Notes under the pieces: model-generated
What the model was told of the DNA's origin: nothing
What the model saw: the letters and a program-made list of their open reading frames with translations, nothing else
Databases searched by the model: none
In this document: piece by piece, positions 1 to 8,872 of the stretch
How positions within the stretch are numbered: the first letter of the stretch is position 1
Layout of the letters: each line of letters begins with the position of its first letter
Assembly: GCF_013403565.1 (NCBI RefSeq)
Contig: NZ_CP058627.1
Location: 1,488,001 to 1,552,000, forward strand
Length of the DNA stretch: 64,000 nucleotides
DNA from: Chitinibacter bivalviorum
GTDB taxonomy: Bacteria; Pseudomonadota; Gammaproteobacteria; Burkholderiales; Chitinibacteraceae
Direction: 5' to 3'
Position numbers and translations under genes: made by a program

Positions 1-1
1 T

Positions 2-946
2 ACCCAACGTTTTGTCGATGCTGCACATGACACAGGCAAGATACAACTGATCGCGGTGTATTCACGCACGCTTGAGCAAGCAGTTGCATTTGGCGTGCAA
101 TATCAAGTGGCACATTTTTTCGATTCGCTTGAAAAACTCGCTCAAACAGACTTGATTGATGCCGTGTATATCGCCAGCCCCAATTCTTTGCACGCGCCGC
201 AGACTTTGTTGTTTCTCAACCATAAAAAACATGTGATCTGTGAAAAGCCACTGGCGTCCAATTTACGGGAGGTGCAAGCAGTGCTGGACTGTGCTCGCGC
301 GAATCAAGTGATTTTGCTTGAAGCTTTTATGGGGCCACACCTCCCGAATTTTTTGGCAATCCAAAAAGCTTTGCCCAAGCTTGGACGCTTGCGGAAAGTA
401 TTTTTTAACTATTGCCAATACTCGTCGCGTTACCCTGCCTACTTAGCGGGGGAACACCCAAATACGTTTAATCCTGCGTTTTCTAATGGCTCCATTATGG
501 ATATCGGCTATTACTGCCTAGCAACTGCAGTTGCATTGTGGGGAGAGCCAAAATCATTATTTGCTAGTGCGAGCTTACTAGAGAGCGGCGTTGATGCGCA
601 TGGCACAGTCTGTCTCAACTATGGGGATTTCGAGGTGGTACTTGTGCACTCGAAAGTTTCGAACTCAATGATACCCAGCGAAATTCAGGGGGAAGATGGC
701 ACGCTAACCATTGGTAAGATTTCACAGTGTCTGGACATTAATTTCATTCCCCGTGAAGGAGTAGCGCTGGACATCAATCAAGAACAATGCTGTAACACCA
801 TGCAATATGAAGCTGAAACATTTGCCGATTTGATCGCGAAAAGGCAAGTAGAGCATCGTGGAATTGCAATTTCGCTGATTGTGGCAGAATTGCTCACCGA
901 AATTCGCCGCCAGACAGGCGTAATTTTTCCAGCAGACATGCATTGA
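2..946 (+). CDS. Gfo/Idh/MocA family oxidoreductase, 5' end outside the window
   Basis: The reading frame is open from the left edge of the window, so the N-terminal Rossmann glycine motif is missing and the true start lies upstream. What remains (about 314 codons) shows the family's nucleotide-binding second half: 'VYIASPNSLHAPQT' followed by the hallmark 'CEKPLASN' motif, where the Lys-Pro contacts NAD(P). The C-terminal alpha/beta substrate domain follows, with 'GSIMDIGYYCLA', the usual active-site region. Members are NAD(P)-dependent dehydrogenases acting on sugars, inositols or dihydrodiols; the substrate cannot be read from the sequence. The gene ends just before a palindromic repeat copy. 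Family is confident, specificity unknown. Confidence 0.88.
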   Translation, partial: TQRFVDAAHDTGKIQLIAVYSRTLEQAVAFGVQYQVAHFFDSLEKLAQTDLIDAVYIASPNSLHAPQTLLFLNHKKHVICEKPLASNLREVQAVLDCARANQVILLEAFMGPHLPNFLAIQKALPKLGRLRKVFFNYCQYSSRYPAYLAGEHPNTFNPAFSNGSIMDIGYYCLATAVALWGEPKSLFASASLLESGVDAHGTVCLNYGDFEVVLVHSKVSNSMIPSEIQGEDGTLTIGKISQCLDINFIPREGVALDINQEQCCNTMQYEAETFADLIAKRQVEHRGIAISLIVAELLTEIRRQTGVIFPADMH

Positions 947-984
947 ACGAACTGTGTATCGATACCGAAGCGTGAAATACGATC

Positions 985-1058
985 GGCCGCAAACCATTAG
1001 GTTGCGGCCTTTAATATTACCGGGCAATTCCACGGCTGTTCGGCCAAAGCAGACGTCA
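985..1058. repeat. Dispersed palindromic repeat, copy 1
   Basis: The core GGCCGCAA-8 nt-TTGCGGCC (985-1009) can form a hairpin. It is followed by the family right end, here TTCGGCCAAAGCAGACGT. The left arm is missing or degenerate. It lies in the 170-bp gap after the oxidoreductase and may act as a terminator. The short open frames crossing it are by-products of the repeat. Confidence 0.6.
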
Positions 1059-1115
1059 GAGCACCTAGAATTCATAGGGCGATTCAGACATGACATCCGT
1101 AGCAATCTGCAAACG

Positions 1116-1331
1116 TTAAGTACCAATTCTACTCTCTAAGCAAGTCAGCTCTTTTGCTTGTCCAAATGTACGCAGGAGGATATCCAAGTCTTCCTTTACT
1201 ATAGTTTCGGGCGAGAAAGATTTCAGTGCTCCAGCGCCTGCCAGATCGTGGGCATAGGTAGCAGCCTTGTTCTTGGTAGTTATGCCGGCAATTTCATGGA
1301 ACACTGCGATTAGGCGCTTGGCCATCTCCAC
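1116..1331 (-). CDS. Small hypothetical protein coupled to the KAP NTPase
   Basis: 71 aa if the GTG at 1331 is used, or 69 aa from the ATG at 1325. It overlaps the last codons of the upstream KAP NTPase gene by about 20 bp in another frame, an arrangement typical of translational coupling. The sequence is largely helical, soluble and has no recognisable motif or signal peptide. The family is not recognised. Tight coupling suggests a product used together with the NTPase, but this is inference; an accidental open frame remains possible because of its size. Confidence 0.5.
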   Translation of the reverse strand: MEMAKRLIAVFHEIAGITTKNKAATYAHDLAGAGALKSFSPETIVKEDLDILLRTFGQAKELTCLESRIGT

Positions 1332-4300
1332 TCGACTATCTGCCCCCCCAGCGTCGCTGTAATCTTCTCAACATCATCGAATACCGCGCCCACGGTTATA
1401 TCCATAGAGGCAAGTTTTAAGAGTTTGGGCACTTCCGTTAGATAAAATTCAGCCCCCAGTTCAGCGCTTCTAGAGACTGCCTGACGCCAAACTCTCAACG
1501 TTTGTTCATCACTGGTTTCTATCTTTTCGAACAATTGCTTGATTAACTCCTGACCTCCATCTGGTTGTACTTGTAGCCACGTGCTAAACCCAAAATCGGG
1601 GGTAGATGCTGAGGCAATCGGTACCTTACCCAAGAGCTGTCGAGCAATGCTCTGCCTTGTCGCGTTATCACGCTTGGATGCCAAACTGCTCCACACAGTT
1701 TTGAGTGCCGAAACGTCTTCTTCCTTCTCCGGGTCAATCGTTGTAATGAGGTCAACTGCCTGCTCGATAGTGAGCTCGGAGTGCTGTGCCAAGATTGATG
1801 CCATGTCATCCGGAGCGGTCTTCCATGCCAGACAGGCAGTGTTCAGCATCTGCGGTAACTTGGTCTTGTCGACCAATCCACGTTTGAGCATTTCGTTCAG
1901 AGATCGTGGAATACCCTTAGTCAGTGACGCAGGCGACTGTCCAGTCGAGAATGCCACTGCTTGATCAAAAATTGGATCAGGGTTGAATCCAGGATAATTT
2001 GATGGCCAATCATCCGCCATCCAATCATGTAACCATGAATAATGGCCAGGATAACTTACTGCTTGAGCGAATAATTGTTGAAGCGAGCTTCCCACTGTAG
2101 TCGGTGTGGCATGTTCCAGAAGCGCGACCGCAGATGGAAATACTCTATAAAGGTATCGGCTGGGGTTTCCCGCTCTATTTGCAATCGCCGTCCACATACG
2201 ATCCAGGTAAGCATGGAACGGCCCTTTCTCCCACAATGCTCTATTGGCATGCTTTACAAACAGTTCCAAGCGTCGACTTGCCTCTTCACTAACTATTTCA
2301 TTGTCGATTAGAACATTCATGCCACTGACCATACTGCTCTGCATGGTTTCAGACAGCCGATACGTTGATTTAGCCGTTAGCTCAAGATATGGATCTGAGA
2401 GATCAGTCAGCAGGCGAGGGATCCAGGATTCCACGACTTTTTCCATCGCGCTAAAGTGATGGAGGCTCAACTGATTTGCGATGGCGCAAGCGGCTGATTC
2501 ATTAGCTTCCTGTGCGCTCCATTGCACAACGAGATTTGCAAGAACGTCGACCGAGTTTTGATCGAGACGCGTTACATTGGCAGAGACCGCTTTGACCAAA
2601 GATTCTTTGGCTACGGTCCAATCATTGTTCAATTTACCGTCTTGAGCAACAAGAACCAATCGTTCAATAAACCCAGTCACAAACTTGGATATCTCGTTGT
2701 CTTGTGCCTTGTCGAGGTTGGGAATTGCATAAGAACATACAGCCTTGACTGTCTCAATCGAGTTGGTTGTGATCAACTGATTGACAATAACCCAAGCTGG
2801 ACGGCGAGAGTCTTCACCCCGCGCAATTTGCCCTTCGATAATCCCAAGTGCGCGATTGACGGCTATTGTGTGATCAAATGGGGCAGGCTTGGCTTTAAGC
2901 AGCTCATCGGCAAGAGCTTTCGCATAGCCCATACCCAATCCTTGGGTCAAAAATTCGTCATTCAGCACAAGCCAATCCTCGAGCTGTGTGAAGGACAATT
3001 GTTCAACCTTCCCATCAACTCCGACGCTTCGATCAAGAAGCCACTTTAGAAAATTAGTCATGGCATCATTATCAAGCTCATGCGTACCAGCAACACGAAT
3101 GACAACCGGAATAAGTGACTTAACCATGTCGCCCGCTTCTTTTAGGCTTGGCTTATCCAGAGATTCCTTCAAAAGTTTAATCTGCTGCCCTGGTGTCAAT
3201 ACGTCGTCAACCAATCGTGAGGTGATGCTGGATTGATCCTTGCCGGTTGCCTTCTCCAGCAGATGATCAATGCGCGTGATGCCGAGTTGAGACCGTAATT
3301 CCAAAGAATCCGCCACTTCGCGACATAACTCGCCTAGAAGCTGGGCGGCAGGCGGCTCAGGGATACGGTCAATTATGTCCGCAATTACTTTTGCGGCATT
3401 GGTCCGGCGATGTTCAGATTCGTCTCTCAGGTCTTCGAACATTTGGTACAACATTCGGGCTTGATCACTAGTAAGCGCGGATATGTCCTGATGTCGTCCC
3501 ATCCCTTCCAGAACACCATCCGTGTCACCAGAAACAAATGCGTCGTAAATAGCCGGAGCTTTGTCACCCAATTGCCGGGTAATGGAGTCTTCCGAAAGAA
3601 TCAGCAAGCTTTGTAACGAATTCGCCCATCGGAGTCCAACTAGGCTGGCGAGATACTGCCTCAGGGCGCGATGTTCGGGTCTAATTTCGTACTTATCTTC
3701 TTCAGTCAAACGCAGGTATTTTTCGATCAGTAGCTGCTGCGTTGTCAATGGCAACCCAGTGTGCGGTCGTTTCTGAACCAGCACTTCAGTAAATCTCAAT
3801 AGGATAGCCGGATCGTCCTGCAGGTCCCGATAAAAATCTGGAAAGCTGACCTTGAAAGCACATATTGCGCCCAAAGAAATGGGGTGTTTAGTGACCGCCC
3901 CTTCATGCAAACCTCCAGGGCGATGCGTACCTGCACCCTCAATTTCACGTTGTGTTCCAAGCCACCAAGCTTGAGCAAAAGCATTCACAATCTGCAGCGC
4001 ATTTCTGGGATCCTGTATGCCGACATGAATCATCCGATCAATAATTGGTGCCAATTGAAATCCACGCCCTTTCAGATCCTCGGCGATGTTGCCCATTCTT
4101 TCTAGATGGGATGTCGCAAATGCTCGCATGTCATGGCGCGGTGGTGGGGTAATCTCCAGACGAAACTGAAATACGCGGTCTAGGTAGCGCCGGGCATCAA
4201 AATGGTTGAATACGGCGGCGGGCAAATCCGCATTCCTACGACCCTTCGCTAACGCGTCCGCAATTTTCCCTTCATCACAAGAAATCACGAAAACCAGGCC

Positions 4301-5173
4301 GAGTCCCTTGGGTAGTCGATCCTTGGGGATTTCCATGAAAGTTCGGACTGCATCAAGCCCCAGTACCATTTCGTCGGCAGGTAATCGATCCAGATCGTCA
4401 ACAAATACCACCAGACGCTCACATGTCTTTCCTGACTGGCCAGTTAGAGCTGTCGCTCTTCCGGCTTTGTATTCATGGATCTGCTTAACCAGCATCTCTT
4501 CATACTGTTCGGGGGTCGTGCTTGGAAAGGTAATTTTGGTGAGTAGGTTTGTGGCTTTTACCTCTGTTGGCTTCACATTTTTTAATACGTAAGTATAAAC
4601 AAACGCGACCGACGGAATGAACAGAGCTTGGGCCCATGGATTGTTTATTCCCAGAAAATAGAGACCTAATCCCAGTAGCAGAAAAAGTCCAATCACTGCC
4701 AGAGTAAGTGCCAGCATCGGGATCATCCAGGCCCGCAGTAGTTCACGGGTAAGCTGCCTCACTGATTTAGGTGTTTCCTTCACCTCGCTGAACTGATGGA
4801 AAAGCTTGTCCTGAAGGCTTTCCTCCGACCCCCCCAGTTCAAGGAATACGTGGCGCAATAACGCGCGCTTAATATCCTGATCTTTACCGCCGAAACGCCA
4901 GGCGTTGAACGTAATACAGTGATAGCGATCTTTGCGAGTGAGCTTGTTTGTGCGGCTTGCATCGTCCCGCAGATTTGCCGTATAGAGTTCCTTGATACTG
5001 CTTTTACCGGTGCCCCAACCACCCAATAAGCCAATACTAAACGGCGGTGAGTAATTCTCTGATTCAATCAAGCTGCGAAGTGCTTTTGCAAAATGGCGGT
5101 GCCCGAAGGCATCTTTATCAGCGCTGGATATTTCTCGATCCAGTGCTGAAGGCATCATTTCTTCTAAAGACAT
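1310..5173 (-). CDS. KAP family P-loop NTPase, membrane-anchored, long C-terminal extension
   Basis: 1287 aa from the ATG at 5173, chosen over the in-frame ATG at 5194 because a strong GGGAGTGGAG ribosome site lies directly before it. The N-terminal third is a KAP NTPase: Walker A 'GGWGTGKSS' near residue 51 and Walker B 'VVFVDDLDRLP' near residue 260. Two hydrophobic segments (roughly 150-175 and 180-200) interrupt the NTPase domain, the insertion that makes many KAP proteins membrane-bound. About 900 residues of helical, repeat-like sequence without recognised domain follow. KAP NTPases occur in prokaryotic defence genes and some have been shown to act against phage; that role is inferred here. 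A 71-aa gene overlaps its 3' end. Confidence 0.87.
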   Translation of the reverse strand: MSLEEMMPSALDREISSADKDAFGHRHFAKALRSLIESENYSPPFSIGLLGGWGTGKSSIKELYTANLRDDASRTNKLTRKDRYHCITFNAWRFGGKDQDIKRALLRHVFLELGGSEESLQDKLFHQFSEVKETPKSVRQLTRELLRAWMIPMLALTLAVIGLFLLLGLGLYFLGINNPWAQALFIPSVAFVYTYVLKNVKPTEVKATNLLTKITFPSTTPEQYEEMLVKQIHEYKAGRATALTGQSGKTCERLVVFVDDLDRLPADEMVLGLDAVRTFMEIPKDRLPKGLGLVFVISCDEGKIADALAKGRRNADLPAAVFNHFDARRYLDRVFQFRLEITPPPRHDMRAFATSHLERMGNIAEDLKGRGFQLAPIIDRMIHVGIQDPRNALQIVNAFAQAWWLGTQREIEGAGTHRPGGLHEGAVTKHPISLGAICAFKVSFPDFYRDLQDDPAILLRFTEVLVQKRPHTGLPLTTQQLLIEKYLRLTEEDKYEIRPEHRALRQYLASLVGLRWANSLQSLLILSEDSITRQLGDKAPAIYDAFVSGDTDGVLEGMGRHQDISALTSDQARMLYQMFEDLRDESEHRRTNAAKVIADIIDRIPEPPAAQLLGELCREVADSLELRSQLGITRIDHLLEKATGKDQSSITSRLVDDVLTPGQQIKLLKESLDKPSLKEAGDMVKSLIPVVIRVAGTHELDNDAMTNFLKWLLDRSVGVDGKVEQLSFTQLEDWLVLNDEFLTQGLGMGYAKALADELLKAKPAPFDHTIAVNRALGIIEGQIARGEDSRRPAWVIVNQLITTNSIETVKAVCSYAIPNLDKAQDNEISKFVTGFIERLVLVAQDGKLNNDWTVAKESLVKAVSANVTRLDQNSVDVLANLVVQWSAQEANESAACAIANQLSLHHFSAMEKVVESWIPRLLTDLSDPYLELTAKSTYRLSETMQSSMVSGMNVLIDNEIVSEEASRRLELFVKHANRALWEKGPFHAYLDRMWTAIANRAGNPSRYLYRVFPSAVALLEHATPTTVGSSLQQLFAQAVSYPGHYSWLHDWMADDWPSNYPGFNPDPIFDQAVAFSTGQSPASLTKGIPRSLNEMLKRGLVDKTKLPQMLNTACLAWKTAPDDMASILAQHSELTIEQAVDLITTIDPEKEEDVSALKTVWSSLASKRDNATRQSIARQLLGKVPIASASTPDFGFSTWLQVQPDGGQELIKQLFEKIETSDEQTLRVWRQAVSRSAELGAEFYLTEVPKLLKLASMDITVGAVFDDVEKITATLGGQIVEWRWPSA

Positions 5174-5370
5174 CTCCACTCCCTGTGGATGCACGACGCA
5201 TCTTTAATTAGGCTCGCTGCTTGCAAGCCAGTTAGATTGTCAGTGTAATTCTGACAAAGAATTTTCGCACCAGTCTTTAATATTACATGCAATTGGATTT
5301 CTCATGTAAGCCGTTTCTTGAATCGGGACGGCTGACTATTGTTGAACCCCCATAGTTTTTTCGACGGGTT

Positions 5371-5455
5371 TTGTCCGCTATGGCCGAGTAGCCAAGGTAT
5401 GGCGCTGCAAAAATGAAGGCCGCAATCTGAAAGATTGCGGCCTTTAGCATTCAGG
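5371..5455. repeat. Dispersed palindromic repeat, copy 2 (terminator-like core)
   Basis: Left end TTGTCCGCTATGGCCGAG matches the family left end. The core at 5416-5444 is a perfect inverted repeat with 13-bp arms (AAGGCCGCAATCT / AGATTGCGGCCTT) and a 3-nt loop. It lies between the KAP NTPase promoter side and the 3' end of the DUF2798 gene and probably terminates transcripts. The rest of the 5174-5472 gap shows no gene. Confidence 0.65.
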
Positions 5456-5472
5456 ACGAAAGTTGTGTCATT

Positions 5473-5715
5473 TTAAGCTTCTGCGCTGTTAATTTTGATC
5501 ACGATTCTCTGGCTAAGTCGCTGTACTGATGGGGCGCAAAGCATAACAATCGTAAAAGCCGCTGGCCACGCGGTGATAAAGGCACGTCCCCAACTCATGA
5601 AAAAGTGCTCGTTCAGGCCGACTACCATCCATGTGACCCAACCGCTCATGACGCCCGACATCAATAGCGACATTAAAAATGAAAAAACCCAACGAAATTT
5701 TTGTGCTTCGGACAT
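5473..5715 (-). CDS. DUF2798 small membrane protein
   Basis: 80 aa from the ATG at 5715 ('MSEAQKFRWVF'); the longer frame begins in the promoter region shared with the divergent LysR gene. Two hydrophobic segments ('FLMSLLMSGVMSGWVTWMVV' and 'AFITAWPAAFTIVMLCAP') match the two-helix inner-membrane DUF2798 family. Its function is unknown. Head-to-head arrangement with the LysR-type gene, about 100 bp apart, suggests that regulator controls it. The family call rests on the segment pattern and the conserved Ser-Gly-Trp and Trp-Pro positions. Confidence 0.75.
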   Translation of the reverse strand: MSEAQKFRWVFSFLMSLLMSGVMSGWVTWMVVGLNEHFFMSWGRAFITAWPAAFTIVMLCAPSVQRLSQRIVIKINSAEA

Positions 5716-5816
5716 GACGTTTGCTCTTTGTGCTTGTTGAATAATGTTGAGCATAGCAAAAGACGAAAATTGAAAATACAATTGAAAAATCAAATATAAA
5801 TTCCAAAAATGAAATC

Positions 5817-6707
5817 ATGCTTGATGATCTGGCGCTATTTGTTTGTATTGTGGAAGCGGGCAGCCTAAGCGCGGCGGCTAAGAAAATGGATTTGCCCGCG
5901 GCGACGCTCACCCGCCGTTTGCAGAAGTTGGAACAGCAATTGGGTTGCCAACTGTTACATCGTAGCGCGAGGCGTATGTTGCCAACGCCAGCGGGCCAGC
6001 AATATTATGAACAATGCCGTCCTTTATTGCAGGCTTTGCAACAAACTACGCAATCTTTGGACGCCAACCTCAATCAGCTCAGTGGCACGGTGCGAGTGCT
6101 CGCGCCAATCAATTTATCTAATGGCCCATTCCGGCATTTTTGGAGCAGCTTTATGCTGCGTTATCCCGAAATTAAGTTAGAACTTCAATTGAGCAATCAC
6201 AAAGAGGATTTGCTTGGTAATGGCGCTGACTTGGCAATTCGCGTCGGCGAGCAATCCGACTCTTCTTTTGGGCAACGCCGATTGGGAGAGGTGCGCATTG
6301 TATTAACCGCATCCCCTGATTATCTGGCGAAAAATCCGCCGATTGTGAATCCATCATCGCTTGCACAACATAAATTAATCGTTGCCGATCCAGTGACTCA
6401 ATGGCGCTTCACTGAGCGCTCGACGTCAATCCCCCAAACGTGGCTGCCGCAAGGTCATTTTCGCGTCAACGAGATTCAGTTGGCAGTGCATATGGCACGC
6501 TCGGGTATTGGTCTACTGTATTGTCCCAAGCCGCAGGTGATCCAAGAATTAGAAAGCGGACAACTTGTTACTGTGATGCCAGATTGGGAGACCGAATCCC
6601 GAGTTATCTACGCGGTCTGGCCGCAAAGCCAATTGATGCCAGCCCGAGTGCGTGTCTTACTGGATCATCTGGTCGATTGCGCCATGGCGCATCCATTGTT
6701 CAATTAA
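5817..6707 (+). CDS. LysR-type transcriptional regulator
   Basis: 296 aa, the usual LTTR length. The N-terminal winged helix-turn-helix is clear ('MLDDLALFVCIVEAGSLSAA' through 'LTRRLQKLEQQLGCQLLHRS'), followed by the linker helix and a type 2 periplasmic-binding-like effector domain. Transcribed away from the DUF2798 gene with a gap of about 100 bp, the layout expected for an LTTR that controls its divergent neighbour and itself. The effector cannot be deduced. Confidence 0.92.
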   Translation: MLDDLALFVCIVEAGSLSAAAKKMDLPAATLTRRLQKLEQQLGCQLLHRSARRMLPTPAGQQYYEQCRPLLQALQQTTQSLDANLNQLSGTVRVLAPINLSNGPFRHFWSSFMLRYPEIKLELQLSNHKEDLLGNGADLAIRVGEQSDSSFGQRRLGEVRIVLTASPDYLAKNPPIVNPSSLAQHKLIVADPVTQWRFTERSTSIPQTWLPQGHFRVNEIQLAVHMARSGIGLLYCPKPQVIQELESGQLVTVMPDWETESRVIYAVWPQSQLMPARVRVLLDHLVDCAMAHPLFN

Positions 6708-6769
6708 AACCATTTATATTGACGGTGTTTTGGAGTGCCATAGGTGCGAAAGATAATTTCGATCGCGGT

Positions 6770-6893
6770 GAAAATGTCCGCTTTGGCCGATCTGTCGATG
6801 CCGCAGCCCAAATAACGAAAGGCCGCAATCCATCAGGTAGCGGCCTTAGTTATTTATGGTGAAATCTCGTGCTGCTCGGCCAAAGCAGCCTTT
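6770..6893. repeat. Dispersed palindromic repeat, copy 3 (most complete)
   Basis: The copy shows the whole architecture. The left end AAAATGTCCGCTTTGGCCGA continues into TCTGTCGATGCC, the central hairpin GGCCGCAA...AGCGGCC lies at 6821-6845, and the right end is CTCGGCCAAAGCAGCC. The two ends are imperfect inverted repeats of each other, so the element is a nested palindrome of about 124 bp. It sits immediately before the solo tyrosine recombinase gene. Confidence 0.7.
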
Positions 6894-6977
6894 CGCCCCA
6901 CTAAGTTTGCAATCCGATCCGCATTCAGCTTGAGTCGCTCAAATAATTAAACTCCTTTTAACTGTAAGGAGTTTGCC

Positions 6978-7595
6978 ATGCCGAACGATATTCACCACGA
7001 ACCGTGGAACAAAGGAAAACTTGTTGGTCAAAAACCACCACTAAAGCTTAAAGAAATATGGGCCATTCGAATTCGATTGCAACTTGGTAAAAAGGTGCGT
7101 GACCTTGCCATGTTCAACTTAGCCATCGACAGTAAGTTGCGCGGCTGCGACTTAGTTAATTTAAAAGTTAGAGATGTTTGTCACGGGAATCAAGTCGCAT
7201 CACGTGCTTCCATACTACAGAGCAAGACACAACGCCCAGTTCAGTTTGAAATTACGGAACCTACGCGTGATGCCGTTTCTGCTTGGGTTTTACAGGCCAA
7301 ACTACGTTCTGATCAGTATCTTTTCCCAAGTCGGCAGCGCCAATTCTCGCCACACATTTCAACTCGGCAATATGCTCGGATTGTAAGTCGCTGGGTCAGC
7401 TCAATAGGGCTGGATCCGACTGAATATGGCACACATACCATGCGAAGAACCAAAGTCACGCTCATCTACAAACGCACAAAGAACTTGCGTGCGATTCAAC
7501 TGTTACTTGGCCACGCCAAGATGGAAAGCACTGTTCGTTATCTTGGCATTGAAGTTGATGATGCTCTCGAGATATCGGAGCAAACTGAAATATAA
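6978..7595 (+). CDS. Solo tyrosine recombinase (catalytic domain only)
   Basis: 205 aa with no N-terminal SAM-like core-binding domain, so about half to two thirds the length of usual phage integrases or XerC/D. All catalytic residues are present: Arg55 in 'LRGCDLV', a candidate Lys83, His153-x-x-Arg156 in 'THTMRR', His179 in 'LLLGHA', and the nucleophile Tyr188 in 'VRYLGI'. An AAGGAG-type ribosome site precedes the ATG. A repeat copy lies directly upstream and a match to the same repeat's right end lies directly downstream (7628-7645). Short single-domain recombinases are known; their substrates are mostly unknown. It may be a remnant integrase, but the intact active site argues against simple decay. 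Confidence 0.85.
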   Translation: MPNDIHHEPWNKGKLVGQKPPLKLKEIWAIRIRLQLGKKVRDLAMFNLAIDSKLRGCDLVNLKVRDVCHGNQVASRASILQSKTQRPVQFEITEPTRDAVSAWVLQAKLRSDQYLFPSRQRQFSPHISTRQYARIVSRWVSSIGLDPTEYGTHTMRRTKVTLIYKRTKNLRAIQLLLGHAKMESTVRYLGIEVDDALEISEQTEI

Positions 7596-7611
7596 AGCAT
7601 CGTAGGCACTC

Positions 7612-7648
7612 GGCCGAGAATCTTACGTCTCGGCCAAAGGCGGGTATT
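7612..7648. terminator. Hairpin after the recombinase, overlapping a repeat right end
   Basis: GGCCGAGA (7612-7619) and TCTCGGCC (7628-7635) form a perfect 8-bp stem with an 8-nt loop between the convergent recombinase and Fic genes. The second arm continues as CTCGGCCAAAGGCGG, which resembles the right end of the dispersed palindromic repeat. No long T-run follows, so terminator activity is uncertain. Confidence 0.45.
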
Positions 7649-7660
7649 ACACTGCTTAAA

Positions 7661-8779
7661 TCAACCGGAAAGTTCGTAGGAAGTGCTTCGCCCGCCAGAT
7701 TCAGATTTATGCAACACACCCAAATTCAGTAATTCATTGATGTCTCTCAGCGCGGTATCGGTGGAACACTTGGCGATGGCGGCCCATTTTTTTGAGGTCA
7801 GTTTGCCGTCAAAGCGGTCCTGTAACCGATTGAGTAATTTGATTTGCCGCTCATTGAATGGCGTAGCCGACCAGCGCAGCCAGAAGTTGGCCTTGGCCAG
7901 CACTGCATCCAGCGTAAGCTGAGCGTGCTCAATTGCTCGGAGCAAGGTATTAAGAAACCAACTCAGCCAGAACGTGATATCCAGCGTACCTTTTTGGGTT
8001 TTTTCTAATATGTCGTAATAGTCACTTCGCTCTCGCTGAATTTGTGCCGAAAGGCTATAAAAGCGCTGAGTATTACCATCTGCACGCGCCAGCAGTAAGT
8101 CCCCCACCGCGCGGGCAATCCGTCCGTTTCCATCATCGAACGGGTGCAGGGTCACAAACCACAAGTGTGCAATCCCTGCCTTTAAAATTGCATGATCTTT
8201 AAGATCACGACTATTTAGCCAATCCAAAAAATGAGCAATTTCCTGCGTTAGGCATTCTGCAGGAGGTGCTTCATAGTGTACTTTTTGCCGGCCAATCGGG
8301 CCGGAAACGACTTGCATTGGGCCATCCTCATCCGCTCTAAACTCGCCAATCCGGATGCGGCTCATTCCGCTAAAGCCAGTCGGAAACAGGGCTGCATGCC
8401 AGCCAAATAACCGACCTAATGTGAGGGCATCAGCACTGCGAGTCGTCGCATCCAACACCATTTCGACCACACCTTCGACATGCCGATCTGTGGGTGCTAA
8501 TGCACCAATATCAACGCCAAGACGCCGTGCAATCGAGGAGCGCACAGTGGAGACATCAAAATGTTCACCTTCGATTTCACTCGTTTTAAGGACATCCTCT
8601 GTCAATACCAGCAAGCTGGCCTGATCGCGTAGAGTCATGCCAACGTCACTTAATCGCCCAAGTAACATGCCTTGAGCACGGCAAACGTCAGCTAGCGGCT
8701 TTGCTAACGCAGCCAGATCGTAATGCCAATTTGGCCAGTCGGTAGACTGCCAGATGTATTTATATTCGCCGCTATTCAT
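7661..8779 (-). CDS. Fic family protein (predicted AMP-transferase) with DUF4172-like N-terminus
   Basis: 372 aa from the ATG at 8779 ('MNSGEYKYIWQ'), chosen because such proteins normally begin just before a 'YIWQ' motif; an ATG at 8803 adds eight residues. The Fic motif is complete, 'HPFDDGNGR' near residue 210. The N-terminal inhibitory motif [ST]xxxE[GN] is present in 'TSEIEG', placing it in the class with an intramolecular inhibitory helix. The last 70 residues form a winged-helix-like region ('KKWAAIAKCSTDTALRDI'), which could bind DNA. Fic enzymes mostly transfer AMP to protein hydroxyls. Two matching inverted repeats at and before the start codon suggest autoregulation. Confidence 0.9.
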   Translation of the reverse strand: MNSGEYKYIWQSTDWPNWHYDLAALAKPLADVCRAQGMLLGRLSDVGMTLRDQASLLVLTEDVLKTSEIEGEHFDVSTVRSSIARRLGVDIGALAPTDRHVEGVVEMVLDATTRSADALTLGRLFGWHAALFPTGFSGMSRIRIGEFRADEDGPMQVVSGPIGRQKVHYEAPPAECLTQEIAHFLDWLNSRDLKDHAILKAGIAHLWFVTLHPFDDGNGRIARAVGDLLLARADGNTQRFYSLSAQIQRERSDYYDILEKTQKGTLDITFWLSWFLNTLLRAIEHAQLTLDAVLAKANFWLRWSATPFNERQIKLLNRLQDRFDGKLTSKKWAAIAKCSTDTALRDINELLNLGVLHKSESGGRSTSYELSG

Positions 8780-8861
8780 GCGGTAATTATGGGGTACATC
8801 CACCGCAAGAGCAACTTAATATCTGCAAATAATGCGGTGATTGAGCCAATTATTCACCGCA
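8779..8861 (-). promoter_or_regulatory. Two same-geometry inverted repeats at the fic promoter
   Basis: TGCGGT(8779-8784)...ACCGCA(8802-8807) and TGCGGT(8833-8838)...ACCGCA(8856-8861) each span exactly 29 bp with a 17-nt spacer. The first overlaps the chosen fic start codon. Identical half-sites and spacing point to binding sites of one dimeric protein, perhaps the winged-helix end of the Fic protein itself. That assignment is inference. Confidence 0.6.
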
Positions 8862-8872
8862 CATTAACATTC

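Noticed and set aside
722..1139. Open frames on both strands after the oxidoreductase
   Set aside because: They run through the end of the oxidoreductase and the palindromic repeat in other frames; no ribosome site or family resemblance.
6770..6893. Integron attC site
   Set aside because: Length and palindromy are similar, but the RYYYAAC/GTTRRRY ends are absent, there is no gene-cassette array, and the nearby recombinase lacks the IntI-type extra domain.
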